Assembly (NCBI GenBank): GCA_040401595.1 | Contig: JBBAOE010000019.1 | Coordinates: 9,517 to 73,516 of the forward strand | From: RFPW01 sp040401595 | Lineage (GTDB): Bacteria > Pseudomonadota > Gammaproteobacteria > Burkholderiales > Burkholderiaceae_E | Direction of reading: 5' to 3' | DNA length: 64,000 nucleotides | Shown here: in pieces, positions 20,207 to 29,212 of the stretch | How the letters are laid out: each line of letters opens with the position of its first letter | How positions within the stretch are numbered: the first letter of the stretch is position 1 | Made by a program: the position numbers and the translations under genes | Notes under the pieces: model-generated | The model's database searches: none | What the model was told of the DNA's origin: nothing | The model's input: the letters and a program-made list of their open reading frames with translations, nothing else

Positions 20207-21970
20207 ATGGCGCAATCCGAATCCTTCCCGTTTCTCGGCGAAACGTTGCTCTTTCTGGCGCTCGCCGGGCTCCTGATCCCGCTGCTGCAGCGCCTGCGGA
20301 TCAATCAGGTCGTCGGCTTTCTCGCCGCCGGCCTGCTGCTGGGCCCCCATGGCATGCCCTCCTGGTCCGGAACGCTGCCCTGGTTGGCCAGTCTGCCCTT
20401 CCCCAGCCCGCCCGAGGTTGAACAGCTGGCAAACCTGGGCGTTATTTTCCTGATGTTTCTGATCGGACTCGGCCTGCCCCTGGGACGGGTCTGGGAACTG
20501 CGGACCTGGGTGCTCAGAACCGGTTCAGCGCAAATTGCCCTGAGCACCATCGCCATTGGCCTGATCGCCTACACCCTGGGCCAGCCAACATCGGCCGCCA
20601 TGGTGCTGGGGCTGGTTCTTTCGCTCTCATCGACCGCCGTCGTAATCCAGTTGCTGACCCAGCGCCATCTGCTGGAGACGCCGCTCGGTCAGGCGGTTTT
20701 CTCGGTCCTGATGATGCAAGACCTTGTGGTGTTACCCACCCTGATCCTGATCGACCTGCTGGCCCAACCGCAACCGACGCCCTGGGGCGCACTGCTCTGG
20801 ATTGGGCTGAAGTCCGTCTTCGCGGTTGCACTGATCCTGGTGGTCGGCAAACCGCTCATGGCGCCGCTGTTTCGGGCCATGACGCGGCACCGACAGCCCG
20901 AGGTCTTTGTCGCGCTCACGCTACTCGCGGCGCTTGGCGTCGGAGGGTTGACGGCGGTGGCCGGTTTTTCGATGACGCTCGGGGCCTTTCTCGCCGGGAT
21001 GCTACTGGCGGAGACCGAATTCCGTCATGAGATTGAAGTCACCATCGAACCGTTCAAGGGCCTCTTGATGGGCCTGTTTTTTCTCTCCGTCGGCATGGGC
21101 TTCGATCTGCGTGAACTGTTGCGCGAGCCGCTCTGGCTGTCGCTGTCTGCGCTGGGTCTCTTGCTGATCAAGGCGCTGATCGCAGGGCCACTGTTGTTTG
21201 CGGGTGGACTGCCGCGCGGCGCCGCCGTCGCTGGGGGGCTCCTGCTGGCCCAGGGCGGGGAGTTCGCGTTTGTGCTGTTGGGTCAGGCTGCTCGAGGGGG
21301 GCTGATCGAACCCGCGACCAACCAGTTCATGATGACCGTGGTGGTTTTGACTCTGATGATGACGCCGCTGTGCGACCGCGTGGGACTGATGCTGAGCCAC
21401 TGGCTGGACGGGCAGGATCGCACCAGCCCGCCTGACAGGCTCAGTGACCATGTGCTGATCGCAGGTTGTGGCCGAACTGGCCAACGGATTGCCCGGATGC
21501 TCACCCAGCAGGGGATCCACCTGTTAGCGATTGATCATGATGCCCACCGCGTGGCGAAACTGCGGGCCGAGGGCCTGGCGGTGGTCTACGGCAATGCCGC
21601 CCGCCCCGAGATCCTGCAGCGGATGGCGCTTCCACGGGCGGCTCTTCTGATTGTGACGCTGGACGAACCCCGGGCCGCACTGCATGCCGTCATCGAAGCG
21701 CATCGGATGTGTCCGGATCTGCCCATCTATGCCCGTTCGCACGACGAAATCCACGCCCAAGCCCTGAAGGCCGCTGGGGCCACCACCGTCGTTTCTGAAA
21801 TGCTCGAGAGCAGCCTGCAGGTCGCGGCCAGCGTCTTACGCCATTGCGGCATTCCGGAGACCAGCGTCCAGACCATGGTAACTACTGAACGCCAACTCAG
21901 CACGGAATCACCGGAGGCGGTGGCGAAACCGCCGCGGCTACACAGGCCGGGTGGCGCCCGAAAAAGATGA
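20207..21970 (+). CDS. Kef-type cation:proton antiporter with RCK/TrkA-N domain
   Basis: 587 residues. About 12 membrane helices (residues ~8-400) form a CPA2 antiporter domain with FLAAGLLLGPHG, VIFLMFLIGLGL and AQGGEFAFVLLGQAA. A cytoplasmic Rossmann domain (HVLIAGCGRTGQRIARML, VVYGNAARPEIL) binds a nucleotide and gates transport. Probably a potassium efflux or Na/K:H antiporter of the KefB/KefC/YbaL type; the ion is not readable. ATG at 20207, divergent from clpB. Confidence 0.9.
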   Translation: MAQSESFPFLGETLLFLALAGLLIPLLQRLRINQVVGFLAAGLLLGPHGMPSWSGTLPWLASLPFPSPPEVEQLANLGVIFLMFLIGLGLPLGRVWELRTWVLRTGSAQIALSTIAIGLIAYTLGQPTSAAMVLGLVLSLSSTAVVIQLLTQRHLLETPLGQAVFSVLMMQDLVVLPTLILIDLLAQPQPTPWGALLWIGLKSVFAVALILVVGKPLMAPLFRAMTRHRQPEVFVALTLLAALGVGGLTAVAGFSMTLGAFLAGMLLAETEFRHEIEVTIEPFKGLLMGLFFLSVGMGFDLRELLREPLWLSLSALGLLLIKALIAGPLLFAGGLPRGAAVAGGLLLAQGGEFAFVLLGQAARGGLIEPATNQFMMTVVVLTLMMTPLCDRVGLMLSHWLDGQDRTSPPDRLSDHVLIAGCGRTGQRIARMLTQQGIHLLAIDHDAHRVAKLRAEGLAVVYGNAARPEILQRMALPRAALLIVTLDEPRAALHAVIEAHRMCPDLPIYARSHDEIHAQALKAAGATTVVSEMLESSLQVAASVLRHCGIPETSVQTMVTTERQLSTESPEAVAKPPRLHRPGGARKR

Positions 21971-21988
21971 AAAGGGTGAACCGGTGGA

Positions 21989-22028
21989 AGCGGTTACAGC
22001 GGTTACAGCGGTTACAGCGGTTACAGCG
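21989..22028. repeat. 9-bp tandem repeat AGCGGTTAC
   Basis: Four perfect copies of AGCGGTTAC followed by a partial AGCG, in the 103-base gap between the antiporter and moaE stops. Perfect identity of the copies suggests a recent slippage expansion. No function is apparent. Confidence 0.95.
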
Positions 22029-22073
22029 AACGATGTCCCCACGACGAGCCGTGCCCGTCGCGACACAGCCTGC

Positions 22074-22541
22074 CTAAGAACCCGCAGACGGCTGATCCCA
22101 GCGGGATGCCGCTTCATCGTCCGAAACCCGTGCATCCACCCAGCGCTCCCCGGCCGGGGTTTGCTCTTTTTTCCAGAATGGTGCGCGGGTCTTGAGCCAG
22201 TCCATGACGAATTCACACGCCGCAAAGGCCTCGCCCCGATGCGCGGATGTCACCGCGACAAGCACGATCGGATCGCGTGGCTGCAAGGTTCCCACCCGAT
22301 GAATCACCAGAATATCGATCACAGTCCAGCGTGCCTTGGCCTCAGTGACGATTTCCTCCAACGCTGCCTCGGTCATACCGGGGTAGTGCTCGAGTGTCAG
22401 CGTGCTGACCGCTGTGCTGTCATGAATATCGCGAACGGTTCCGATAAAACTGGCGATCGCACCGATATCGGCGCGCACGCCCCGCAAGGCATCGAGTTCG
22501 ACGCCGATATCAAACGCTTCGGTCTGGATCCGGATGGCCAT
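22074..22541 (-). CDS. moaE: Molybdopterin synthase catalytic subunit
   Basis: Large subunit of molybdopterin synthase, which transfers sulfur from the MoaD thiocarboxylate to precursor Z. About 155 residues from ATG 22541 (MAIRIQTEAFDIG). Conserved blocks are GAIASFIGTVRD, LTLEHYPGMTEAAL, VIHRVGTLQP, TSAHRGEAFAACEFVMDWLK and APFWKKE, which holds the catalytic lysines. It follows moaD by 4 bases on the minus strand. The C-terminus ends 45 bases from the 9-bp repeat. Confidence 0.95.
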   Translation of the reverse strand: MAIRIQTEAFDIGVELDALRGVRADIGAIASFIGTVRDIHDSTAVSTLTLEHYPGMTEAALEEIVTEAKARWTVIDILVIHRVGTLQPRDPIVLVAVTSAHRGEAFAACEFVMDWLKTRAPFWKKEQTPAGERWVDARVSDDEAASRWDQPSAGS

Positions 22542-22545
22542 CGCT

Positions 22546-22803
22546 TCAGCCCCCCGTGACTGGCGGGAAGAACGCCACCTCAGCACCTGGCGTCAACACC
22601 GTGTCGGGCTCGGCCATCCGTTGCGCCACCGCGGCACGGACGGCACGGCCTTCGGCCAGCGCCGTCTCCCAGGCGCCGCCACGTGTGCGCAACCACTGAC
22701 GCAAGTCGCCAACCGTCTGCACCCCCGCAGGTAACTCGAGCGATTCGCGATCCAGGCCAAGGGATTCGCGCAGGCTGGCAAAGTAAAGAACAGTGAGTTT
22801 CAT
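22546..22803 (-). CDS. moaD: Molybdopterin synthase sulfur-carrier subunit
   Basis: Ubiquitin-like small subunit of molybdopterin synthase, 85 residues from ATG 22803 (MKLTVLYFASLRESLG). It ends in the obligatory Gly-Gly (FFPPVTGG), which is thiocarboxylated by a MoeB-type enzyme not present in this window. It lies between moeA and moaE on the minus strand. Confidence 0.95.
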   Translation of the reverse strand: MKLTVLYFASLRESLGLDRESLELPAGVQTVGDLRQWLRTRGGAWETALAEGRAVRAAVAQRMAEPDTVLTPGAEVAFFPPVTGG

Positions 22804-22859
22804 GGCGGTATCCACTCGACGAAATGAGACGTTGCGGGCGCTCGACCTCAGTGCAGGCC

Positions 22860-24098
22860 TCAATGCAGCAGGGCATCAAATGGCAGAAAGCGCACCCGGT
22901 CCCCGCGCGCAATTGCCTGGCCAGCGGGACAATCGATCAGACCATCGCTGAGCACTGTCGACGTCAGGACGCCAGGACCCTGGTTCGGAAACAGCACCAG
23001 ACCCCCCTCCCCGTCCAGCGAAGCGCGCAGAAACTCGCGCCGTCGGTCCGGGCGGGGCCAGTCAAAATGCGCTTCCAGGACGAGTGCGCGCGGCGCGACC
23101 TCGACCACGCCCTGCAATCGCAGGATCATGGGTCGTACTGCGATCAAAAAGGTAACAAAACTTGAGACGGGATTGCCCGGCAAGCCAATGAAGTGGGCGG
23201 ATCCTGGACCCTCGGGGCGACGCACTGAACCGAATGCCAGAGGCTTACCCGGCTTCATGGCCACCTGCCAAAGGGCGAGGCTGCCCTCGGCCTGCACCGC
23301 GGGTTTGACATGGTCCTCTTCACCGACCGACATGCCACCGGAGCTGACAATCAGATCGGCGCGGCTGGCAGCCTGGCGTAAGGCTGTCCGTGTCGCATCG
23401 AGCGAGTCGGGAATCAGCCCCAGATCCTCGACCTCGCAGCCCAGGCTGCGCAGCAGGTTCACGAGGACAAATCGGTTCGACTCATAAATGGCACCGGGTG
23501 GCAGCGCTTGCCCCGGAGAAACCAGTTCGTCGCCGGTAAAGAAACAGGCCACCCGCAGACGCCGGTGGACTTTTAGGGCGGCCGCACCCACCGAAGCAGC
23601 CAGTCCGGCTGCTTGGGGCGACAGGCGGGTCCCAGCGGGCAAGATCACCGACCCAGCGCGAATATCTTCGCCCGCCCGACGGATCCATTGGCCGGCGGCC
23701 GGCCTGACGGCAAATGCGACGCCCGCATCGGACACTTGGGCGTCTTCCTGCATGATCACCGCGTCGGCCCCGGCCGGAAGGCTCGCGCCCGTGAAGATCC
23801 GGGCGACCGACTGGGGTGCGAGCGGTTGAGCCGTCTGACCTGCGGGAATGCGCTGCGAAATGGGGAAGTTCGGCCCCACCGCTAACCCCTGGTCCCAGTC
23901 TGCGAGGCGAATTGCCCAGCCATCGCGCTCCGAATTGTCCGTAGGCGGGACGTCAATGCTCGAGGTCAGGGCCCCAGCGAGCACCCGGCCAGCACAATCC
24001 AGCGTGGCGAGACACTCGGTTTCGGGCACTGGTTGCGCGGCCTCAAGCAGCGCGTTGAGCGCCTCGTCGAGTGACATCAGCGGTGGTGGGCGGTTCAT
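22860..24098 (-). CDS. moeA: Molybdopterin molybdenumtransferase MoeA
   Basis: Inserts molybdate into adenylylated molybdopterin. 412 residues. The N-terminal domains contain PPTDNSERDGWAI (equivalent to the usual PPFDNSAMDGYA). Next come RIFTGASLPAGADAVIMQED and the MogA-like core with FFTGDELVSPGQ, SSGGMSVGEEDHVKP, MKPGKPLAFG and GLPGNPVSSFVTF. It overlaps mobB by 4 bases upstream and precedes moaD. Confidence 0.95.
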   Translation of the reverse strand: MNRPPPLMSLDEALNALLEAAQPVPETECLATLDCAGRVLAGALTSSIDVPPTDNSERDGWAIRLADWDQGLAVGPNFPISQRIPAGQTAQPLAPQSVARIFTGASLPAGADAVIMQEDAQVSDAGVAFAVRPAAGQWIRRAGEDIRAGSVILPAGTRLSPQAAGLAASVGAAALKVHRRLRVACFFTGDELVSPGQALPPGAIYESNRFVLVNLLRSLGCEVEDLGLIPDSLDATRTALRQAASRADLIVSSGGMSVGEEDHVKPAVQAEGSLALWQVAMKPGKPLAFGSVRRPEGPGSAHFIGLPGNPVSSFVTFLIAVRPMILRLQGVVEVAPRALVLEAHFDWPRPDRRREFLRASLDGEGGLVLFPNQGPGVLTSTVLSDGLIDCPAGQAIARGDRVRFLPFDALLH

Positions 24099-24706
24099 TG
24101 GTTTGAAGCGAGCAGGACGGTTGAAGCGAGCGGCGCGGTCAGGTCGAGATGCGTGAGGATGAATCGGGCGATCGTCTGCGGATCGTTCAGGGGGAGTTGT
24201 CCTGCGGCGAGTGGTCCTGCCTGATCGGTCGCAACCGCAACGATATCGGGGTCCCCCCCCTGGAAGCGCGGCTTGCCAAGGTCACACCGATACACCTCAA
24301 TTTTCGGAATATGCGACTCTTTATACCCTTCGACCAGAACGAAATCGCAAGGTGCGAGACGGGACAACAGAGTCCCGAGATCAGGCTCGACCGGGGCTGA
24401 TGGTTGAGCGGCAGGAGCGGTCTGCAAGTTGTCCGGTGCATTGCGCAATTCATGCATCAGCACCCAGCGCTGATCCGAAACCAGCATCACCTCGGTGGCT
24501 CCGGCTTCACGATGGCGCCAGGAGTCCTTGCCCGGCCGATCGATATCAAAACCGTGATGCGCATGCTTGATCACCGAGACGCTCAGCCCCCAGGACGCGA
24601 ATTGCGCCAACAGGTGTTCAATCAGGGTCGTCTTGCCCGCACCGGACCAGCCAACGATTCCGAACGCGCGAATCGGGTGTCCTCTGGCAGGACTCAGCCG
24701 CAACAT
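24095..24706 (-). CDS. mobB: Molybdopterin-guanine dinucleotide biosynthesis adaptor MobB
   Basis: GTP-binding P-loop protein that assists MobA in forming the MGD cofactor. 203 residues with Walker A GWSGAGKTTLIEHLL, the SVIKHAHHGFDIDRPGKDSWRHR family signature and FVLVEGYKESHIPKIEV. The C-terminal residues LTAPLASTVLLASNQ are encoded by two 18-base imperfect duplications (24103-24138). It overlaps thrC by 13 bases and moeA by 4. MobA itself is not in the window. Confidence 0.92.
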   Translation of the reverse strand: MLRLSPARGHPIRAFGIVGWSGAGKTTLIEHLLAQFASWGLSVSVIKHAHHGFDIDRPGKDSWRHREAGATEVMLVSDQRWVLMHELRNAPDNLQTAPAAQPSAPVEPDLGTLLSRLAPCDFVLVEGYKESHIPKIEVYRCDLGKPRFQGGDPDIVAVATDQAGPLAAGQLPLNDPQTIARFILTHLDLTAPLASTVLLASNQ

Positions 24707-26127
24707 TGAACGATCAGCGACTTGAGCTGAACGAGGTCTGCCGGCATCCGCACGAAGCGCTGTGCTTTGCCCTCGATCCCGTCATGCGCAGGCGGGCGTT
24801 CGGGCTGGCGCCCCAGAGCTTCGAAAATGGTTTCGGCGAACTTCGCGGGTTGCGCAGTCTCCAGAACCACCATCGGCACGCCGGGCTCGCGCCAGTGCGC
24901 GGCGACATTGAGGCCATCGGCCGTATGTGGGTCGACCACGACGCCATAGCGATCAAAGGCGTCGCGAATCGTCCTGATGCGCTCGGCATGGGAGCTACGA
25001 CCGGAGCCAAAGCCAAACTCGGTGGCCGCGCGGGCAAACGCAGGCGTCCCACCCAGATCAAACGATCCGGTCAGCTCGAGCTGGCGCCAGAGCGCAGCGA
25101 CCTGTGCGCCGTCGCTATCCAACAGATCAAAGACGAAACGCTCGAAATTCGACGCTTTGGAAATGTCCATCGATGGACTTGAGGTCTGCCAGGTCTGTGC
25201 AGCAACCCTGGGCGCATAGCGTCCAGTCCGAAAAAATTCATCGAGCACGTCATTTTCGTTCGTGGCCACCACCAGCCGTGCGATCGGCACACCCATGCGG
25301 CGCGCGAGGTGACCAGCCAGTACATTGCCAAAGTTGCCCGATGGCACCGTGAACGAAACGGGTCCGCCAGCGGCCAAGGTGTCCGTGGCTCGAAGCCAGC
25401 CATGGACGTAGTAGACAACCTGCGCCACGACCCGGGCCCAATTGATCGAATTGACGGTTCCAATCGACCACTGCGCCTTGAACTGCGCATCATTGGAGAC
25501 TGCCTTCACGAGGTCCTGACAGGTGTCAAACACGCCATCGATCGCAACGTTGACGATGTTCTTATCGAGGAGCGAGAACATCTGCGCCGTTTGAAACGGA
25601 CTCATGCGTCCTGCGGGCGAGAGCATGACCACACGCACTCCCTGCTTGCCCCGCATCGCATACTCCGCCGCGCTTCCGGTGTCACCACTGGTCGCGCCGA
25701 GGATGTTCAATACCTGGCCACGCTCGGCCAGCACCCACTCAAAGAGATTGCCCAGCAACTGCATCGCCATGTCTTTGAAGGCGAGAGTTGGGCCCTCGGA
25801 GAGCTTGAGCAAGTGCAGCCCTGGCTCGAGCGTGGCCAGCGGTGCGATGGCTGGGGAGCCGAACGCCTGCGCGGTGTAGCTGCGCTCGACCAGGGAGCGC
25901 AGGGTTGCTTCGGGAACATCCGACGCGAAGCGTCGCAATACTTCGAAGGCCAGAGAGGCGTAGGACAGTTCCCGCCAGCTCTTGAGCGTCTCAAGGTCGA
26001 TGTGCGGAATGGTCTCGGGCATGGCCAGCCCACCGTCGGCAGCCAGCCCACCAAGCAGGATGCCCGTGAACTCGGCGCTCTGCGCATCCCCGAGGACTGC
26101 GCCCCCGCGGGTCGATACATAACGCAT
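24694..26127 (-). CDS. thrC: Threonine synthase
   Basis: PLP enzyme that converts O-phosphohomoserine to threonine. 477 residues starting MRYVSTRGGAVLGDAQSAEF. The PLP lysine lies in EGPTLAFKDMAMQLLGNLF; LGATSGDTGSAAEYAM and PSGNFGNVLAGHLARRMG bind the phosphate and cofactor. It begins inside the hom stop (TGATG overlap), so hom and thrC are translationally coupled in the threonine pathway. The length is normal for the proteobacterial long form. Confidence 0.97.
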   Translation of the reverse strand: MRYVSTRGGAVLGDAQSAEFTGILLGGLAADGGLAMPETIPHIDLETLKSWRELSYASLAFEVLRRFASDVPEATLRSLVERSYTAQAFGSPAIAPLATLEPGLHLLKLSEGPTLAFKDMAMQLLGNLFEWVLAERGQVLNILGATSGDTGSAAEYAMRGKQGVRVVMLSPAGRMSPFQTAQMFSLLDKNIVNVAIDGVFDTCQDLVKAVSNDAQFKAQWSIGTVNSINWARVVAQVVYYVHGWLRATDTLAAGGPVSFTVPSGNFGNVLAGHLARRMGVPIARLVVATNENDVLDEFFRTGRYAPRVAAQTWQTSSPSMDISKASNFERFVFDLLDSDGAQVAALWRQLELTGSFDLGGTPAFARAATEFGFGSGRSSHAERIRTIRDAFDRYGVVVDPHTADGLNVAAHWREPGVPMVVLETAQPAKFAETIFEALGRQPERPPAHDGIEGKAQRFVRMPADLVQLKSLIVQCCG

Positions 26128-27488
26128 CAGCTGAGGTCTTCCATGCGCAGGCGAACGACCGGGCCGAGTACCGTTGGCAACGCCTCGATGGCTGCGATTG
26201 CATCATCCACATCGCGCTCCAGAGCCCGATGGGTCAGCAGCACCACGTCGGTGGAGGTCTCGCCGGCAGCAGGCTCGGGCTGCAACACCGAACCGATCGA
26301 GATATGGCGTTGCGCGACGATGCGGGTGACGTCGGCCAGCACGCCGGGCTGATCGGCCACGGCCAGACGCAGGTAATAGGCGCTCTGGATCTCGCCAATG
26401 GGCAGAACGGGAAGATCCGACAAGGCGTCGGGCTGGAAGGCCAGATGCGGAACCCGATGATCCGGGTCGGCAGTGAGCGTGCGGGTGACGTCGACCAGGT
26501 CGGCCACCACCGCGCTCGCAGTCGGTTCGGCGCCGGCCCCCTTGCCGTAGAACATGGTGTGGCCCACCGCATCGCCATAGACCCAGACAGCGTTCATCGC
26601 TCCCTCGACGCTGGCAAGCAGCCGGCTTGATGGAATGAGGGTCGGATGGACCCGCAATTCGAATCCCAGCGGATGACCATCGCGCTCGCGCCGACGCGCG
26701 ATCCCCAGGAGCTTGATGCGGTAGCCGAGTTGCTCGGCAAACCGGATATCTTTTGCATCGAGATGACGAATCCCCTCGATATGGGCGGACTCAAAGCGCA
26801 TCGGCGTGCCGAAGGCGATGGCGGCCATGATGGTCGCCTTGTGGGCCGCATCGATGCCATCGATATCGAACGTGGGATCGGCCTCAGCGTATCCAAGCTG
26901 CTGCGCCTGCGCGAGCACCTCGACAAACGGCAAGCCCCGCGACCGCATTTCAGAAAGAATGAAATTTGTGGTGCCGTTGATAATGCCGGCAATCCATTCG
27001 ATCCGGTTCGCCGCCAGCCCCTCCCGCAGCGCCTTGATGATGGGGATCCCACCGGCAACGGCGGCCTCGAATGCGACCATGACGCCGCGGGCATGCGCGG
27101 CCGCAAAAATTTCATTACCGTGAACGGCAAGCAGCGCCTTATTGGCCGTCACCACATGCTTACCCGCGGCGATAGCCCGCATGACGAGTTCTCGGGCGAT
27201 GCCGTAGCCGCCGATCAACTCCACCACGACGTCGATATCCGGTGCTTCGACGATCGAACCCGCATCCCGGGTGACTTCGGCCCGACCAGCCACGACCCGC
27301 TCGGCCCGATCCAGATCCAGATCGGCAACCCGCACAATCTGAATGGCACGTCCCGCACGTCGGGCAATCTCATCGGCATTGCGCGCCAGAACGGCGAACG
27401 TGCCTGCGCCCACGGTGCCCGCACCGAGCAGGCCAACGCGCACGGGCGCACAGGTCTGGACAGTGGTGTTCTGTGGCCCCGCCATCAT
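26127..27488 (-). CDS. hom: Homoserine dehydrogenase
   Basis: Reduces aspartate semialdehyde to homoserine. 453 residues: N-terminal Rossmann motif (VGLLGAGTVGAGTFAVLARN); catalytic region with GIINGTTNFILSEM, AQQLGYAEADPTFDIDGIDAAHK and YGKGAGAEPTASAVVADL; and a C-terminal ACT domain (YYLRLAVADQPGVLADVTRI) for threonine feedback. It lies between the aminotransferase gene (4-base overlap) and thrC (TGATG overlap). Confidence 0.97.
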   Translation of the reverse strand: MMAGPQNTTVQTCAPVRVGLLGAGTVGAGTFAVLARNADEIARRAGRAIQIVRVADLDLDRAERVVAGRAEVTRDAGSIVEAPDIDVVVELIGGYGIARELVMRAIAAGKHVVTANKALLAVHGNEIFAAAHARGVMVAFEAAVAGGIPIIKALREGLAANRIEWIAGIINGTTNFILSEMRSRGLPFVEVLAQAQQLGYAEADPTFDIDGIDAAHKATIMAAIAFGTPMRFESAHIEGIRHLDAKDIRFAEQLGYRIKLLGIARRRERDGHPLGFELRVHPTLIPSSRLLASVEGAMNAVWVYGDAVGHTMFYGKGAGAEPTASAVVADLVDVTRTLTADPDHRVPHLAFQPDALSDLPVLPIGEIQSAYYLRLAVADQPGVLADVTRIVAQRHISIGSVLQPEPAAGETSTDVVLLTHRALERDVDDAIAAIEALPTVLGPVVRLRMEDLS

Positions 27489-28699
27489 GCGGCTGCCCGC
27501 GGGATCAGGCCGTCGCGACGGAACATGTCACGCACACCCCGTACGGCCTGACGCGTGCGCTGCTCATTTTCAATCAGCGCAAACCGGACATAGCCATCGC
27601 CCATTTCCCCAAAACCGATCCCGGGCGAAACGGCAACCTTGGCGTCTACCAGAAGCTTGCGGGAAAACTCGAGCGAACCCAGCGCGCGATAAGGCTCGGG
27701 GATGGCGGCCCAGATATACATGGAAGCCCGCGGGACATCGACCTGCCACCCCGCTTCGATCAGGCCGCGGGCAAGCACATCGCGGCGGTTCTGATATTGC
27801 AGACGGATCTCCTCAACGCAGTCCTGAGGGCCGTCCAGCGCTGCAATCGCTGCCACCTGGATGGGCGTGAACGTCCCATAATCATGGTAACTCTTGATAC
27901 GGGCCAGGGCAGACACCAGGCGCTGGTTGCCGACCATGAAGCCGATCCGCCAGCCCGCCATGTTGTAGCTCTTCGACATCGTAAAAAACTCGACCGCCAC
28001 ATCGCGCGCACCCGGTACTTCCATGATCGAAGGCGCGCGAAAGCCGTCAAACGTGATGTCCGCGTAGGCCAGATCGTGCACGACCAGAATGTCATGCTCG
28101 CGAGCCAAGGCAACGATGCGCTCAAAAAAAGGCAGTTCGACGCAGATGGCGGTCGGGTTGCTGGGAAAGCCCAGAATCATCATCTTGGGTTTCTTGCCCT
28201 CGGCCGCGAGGTCCGCGATCGCACGCTCGATCCCAGCGATAAAATCGACCCCGGGTTCCATCGGAACCGATCGGATGTCCGCCCCAGCGATCACAGCGCC
28301 GTAGATGTGGATCGGATAGCTTGGATTGGGCACGAGCACGACGTCGCCCCGATCGAGCGTCGCGAGCATCAGGTGCGCCAAGCCTTCTTTGGAGCCGATC
28401 GTGACGATCGCTTCGGAATCCTGGTCGATCTCGACATTGAAACGACGCCCGTACCAGTCGCTGATCGCCTTGCGCAGGCGCGGGATCCCTTTGGATACCG
28501 AGTAGCCGTGTGTATCCGGTCGCTTCGAGGCTTCGACCAACTTGTCCACGATATGCTGAGGCGTTTCCCCGTCGGGATTGCCCATGCTCATGTCGATGAT
28601 GTCTTCGCCACGACGGCGGGCCGCCATCTTGAGCTCGGCAGTGATATTGAATACGTAAGGCGGCAGGCGCGCAATACGAGTGAATTCGCGTTCCGACAT
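27485..28699 (-). CDS. alaC: Alanine-type aminotransferase (AlaC family)
   Basis: Class I/II PLP aminotransferase, about 404 residues from ATG 28699 (MSEREFTRIARLPPYVFN). It has DMSMGNPDGETPQHIVD, the PLP-contacting VVHDLAYADITF and the Schiff-base lysine in FFTMSKSYNMAGWRIGF. Probably transfers amino groups between glutamate and pyruvate. It is the first gene of a coupled unit with hom and thrC, the standard betaproteobacterial arrangement. Substrate is inferred from family and context. Confidence 0.88.
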   Translation of the reverse strand: MSEREFTRIARLPPYVFNITAELKMAARRRGEDIIDMSMGNPDGETPQHIVDKLVEASKRPDTHGYSVSKGIPRLRKAISDWYGRRFNVEIDQDSEAIVTIGSKEGLAHLMLATLDRGDVVLVPNPSYPIHIYGAVIAGADIRSVPMEPGVDFIAGIERAIADLAAEGKKPKMMILGFPSNPTAICVELPFFERIVALAREHDILVVHDLAYADITFDGFRAPSIMEVPGARDVAVEFFTMSKSYNMAGWRIGFMVGNQRLVSALARIKSYHDYGTFTPIQVAAIAALDGPQDCVEEIRLQYQNRRDVLARGLIEAGWQVDVPRASMYIWAAIPEPYRALGSLEFSRKLLVDAKVAVSPGIGFGEMGDGYVRFALIENEQRTRQAVRGVRDMFRRDGLIPRAAA

Positions 28700-28784
28700 G
28701 GGCGAGGACCGAGGATCAGGGATCAAAAAGGGAATCAGGAAGGCAGCACCGCGGCTTCAAATACCGGGCCAGGTGCGCGCCATC

Positions 28785-28804
28785 CGATAATGTAGCAATT
28801 ATCG
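28785..28804. promoter_or_regulatory. Palindrome upstream of the Mth938-like gene
   Basis: Perfect 7-bp arms CGATAAT and ATTATCG separated by 6 bases, ending 11 bases before the start codon at 28816. GATAAT could serve as a -10 element, but no good -35 is seen. It could be an operator for the divergent alaC / Mth938 genes. The regulator is unknown. Confidence 0.4.
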
Positions 28805-28815
28805 ATGGAGTTGCC

Positions 28816-29199
28816 GTGAAGTTGCATGTCGAGGGGGCCGGTGTCGGCTCCAGAATCACCGCCTATGGCGAAGACTGGATCGAAGTGGATCGGGTGCGCC
28901 ACCATGGCGCCCTCGTCCTGATGCCCGAACAGGGGGTCCGGCCCTGGCCAGCGGCCCAATTCGAAGCGCTGACGAGCGAACACTTCGATGGCTTGATCGA
29001 ACTGCGCCCCGATGTGGTGCTGCTAGGCACTGGTGCCCGACTGCGGTTTCCCCATCCCCGCCTGGTGGCGGGTCTGGCGCGCATTCGGGTCGGTGTCGAA
29101 GCGATGGACACGGCGGCAGCCTGTCGGACCTATAACGTGCTCGCCGGCGAGGGTCGGCGTGTGATTGCCGTGTTTTTACCAACTGTCCTGATCCCTTAA
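28816..29199 (+). CDS. Mth938-like domain protein
   Basis: 127 residues of the Mth938/NDUFAF3-like family (DUF498): ITAYGEDWIEVDRVRHHGAL, then LRPDVVLLGTGARLRFPHP, then VEAMDTAAACRTYNVLAGEGR. Mitochondrial relatives assist complex I assembly; the bacterial role is not established. It is divergent from alaC and 13 bases upstream of bcp, the usual betaproteobacterial context. Confidence 0.85.
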   Translation: MKLHVEGAGVGSRITAYGEDWIEVDRVRHHGALVLMPEQGVRPWPAAQFEALTSEHFDGLIELRPDVVLLGTGARLRFPHPRLVAGLARIRVGVEAMDTAAACRTYNVLAGEGRRVIAVFLPTVLIP

Positions 29200-29212
29200 T
29201 AGGCATGTGCTA

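Noticed and set aside
21989..22028. Possible CRISPR or iteron array
   Set aside because: Units are 9 bp with no spacers and there are no cas or rep genes nearby; it is a simple slippage repeat.
27473..28795. 440-codon plus-strand frame opposite the alaC gene
   Set aside because: Antisense shadow; the minus strand encodes an intact aminotransferase.
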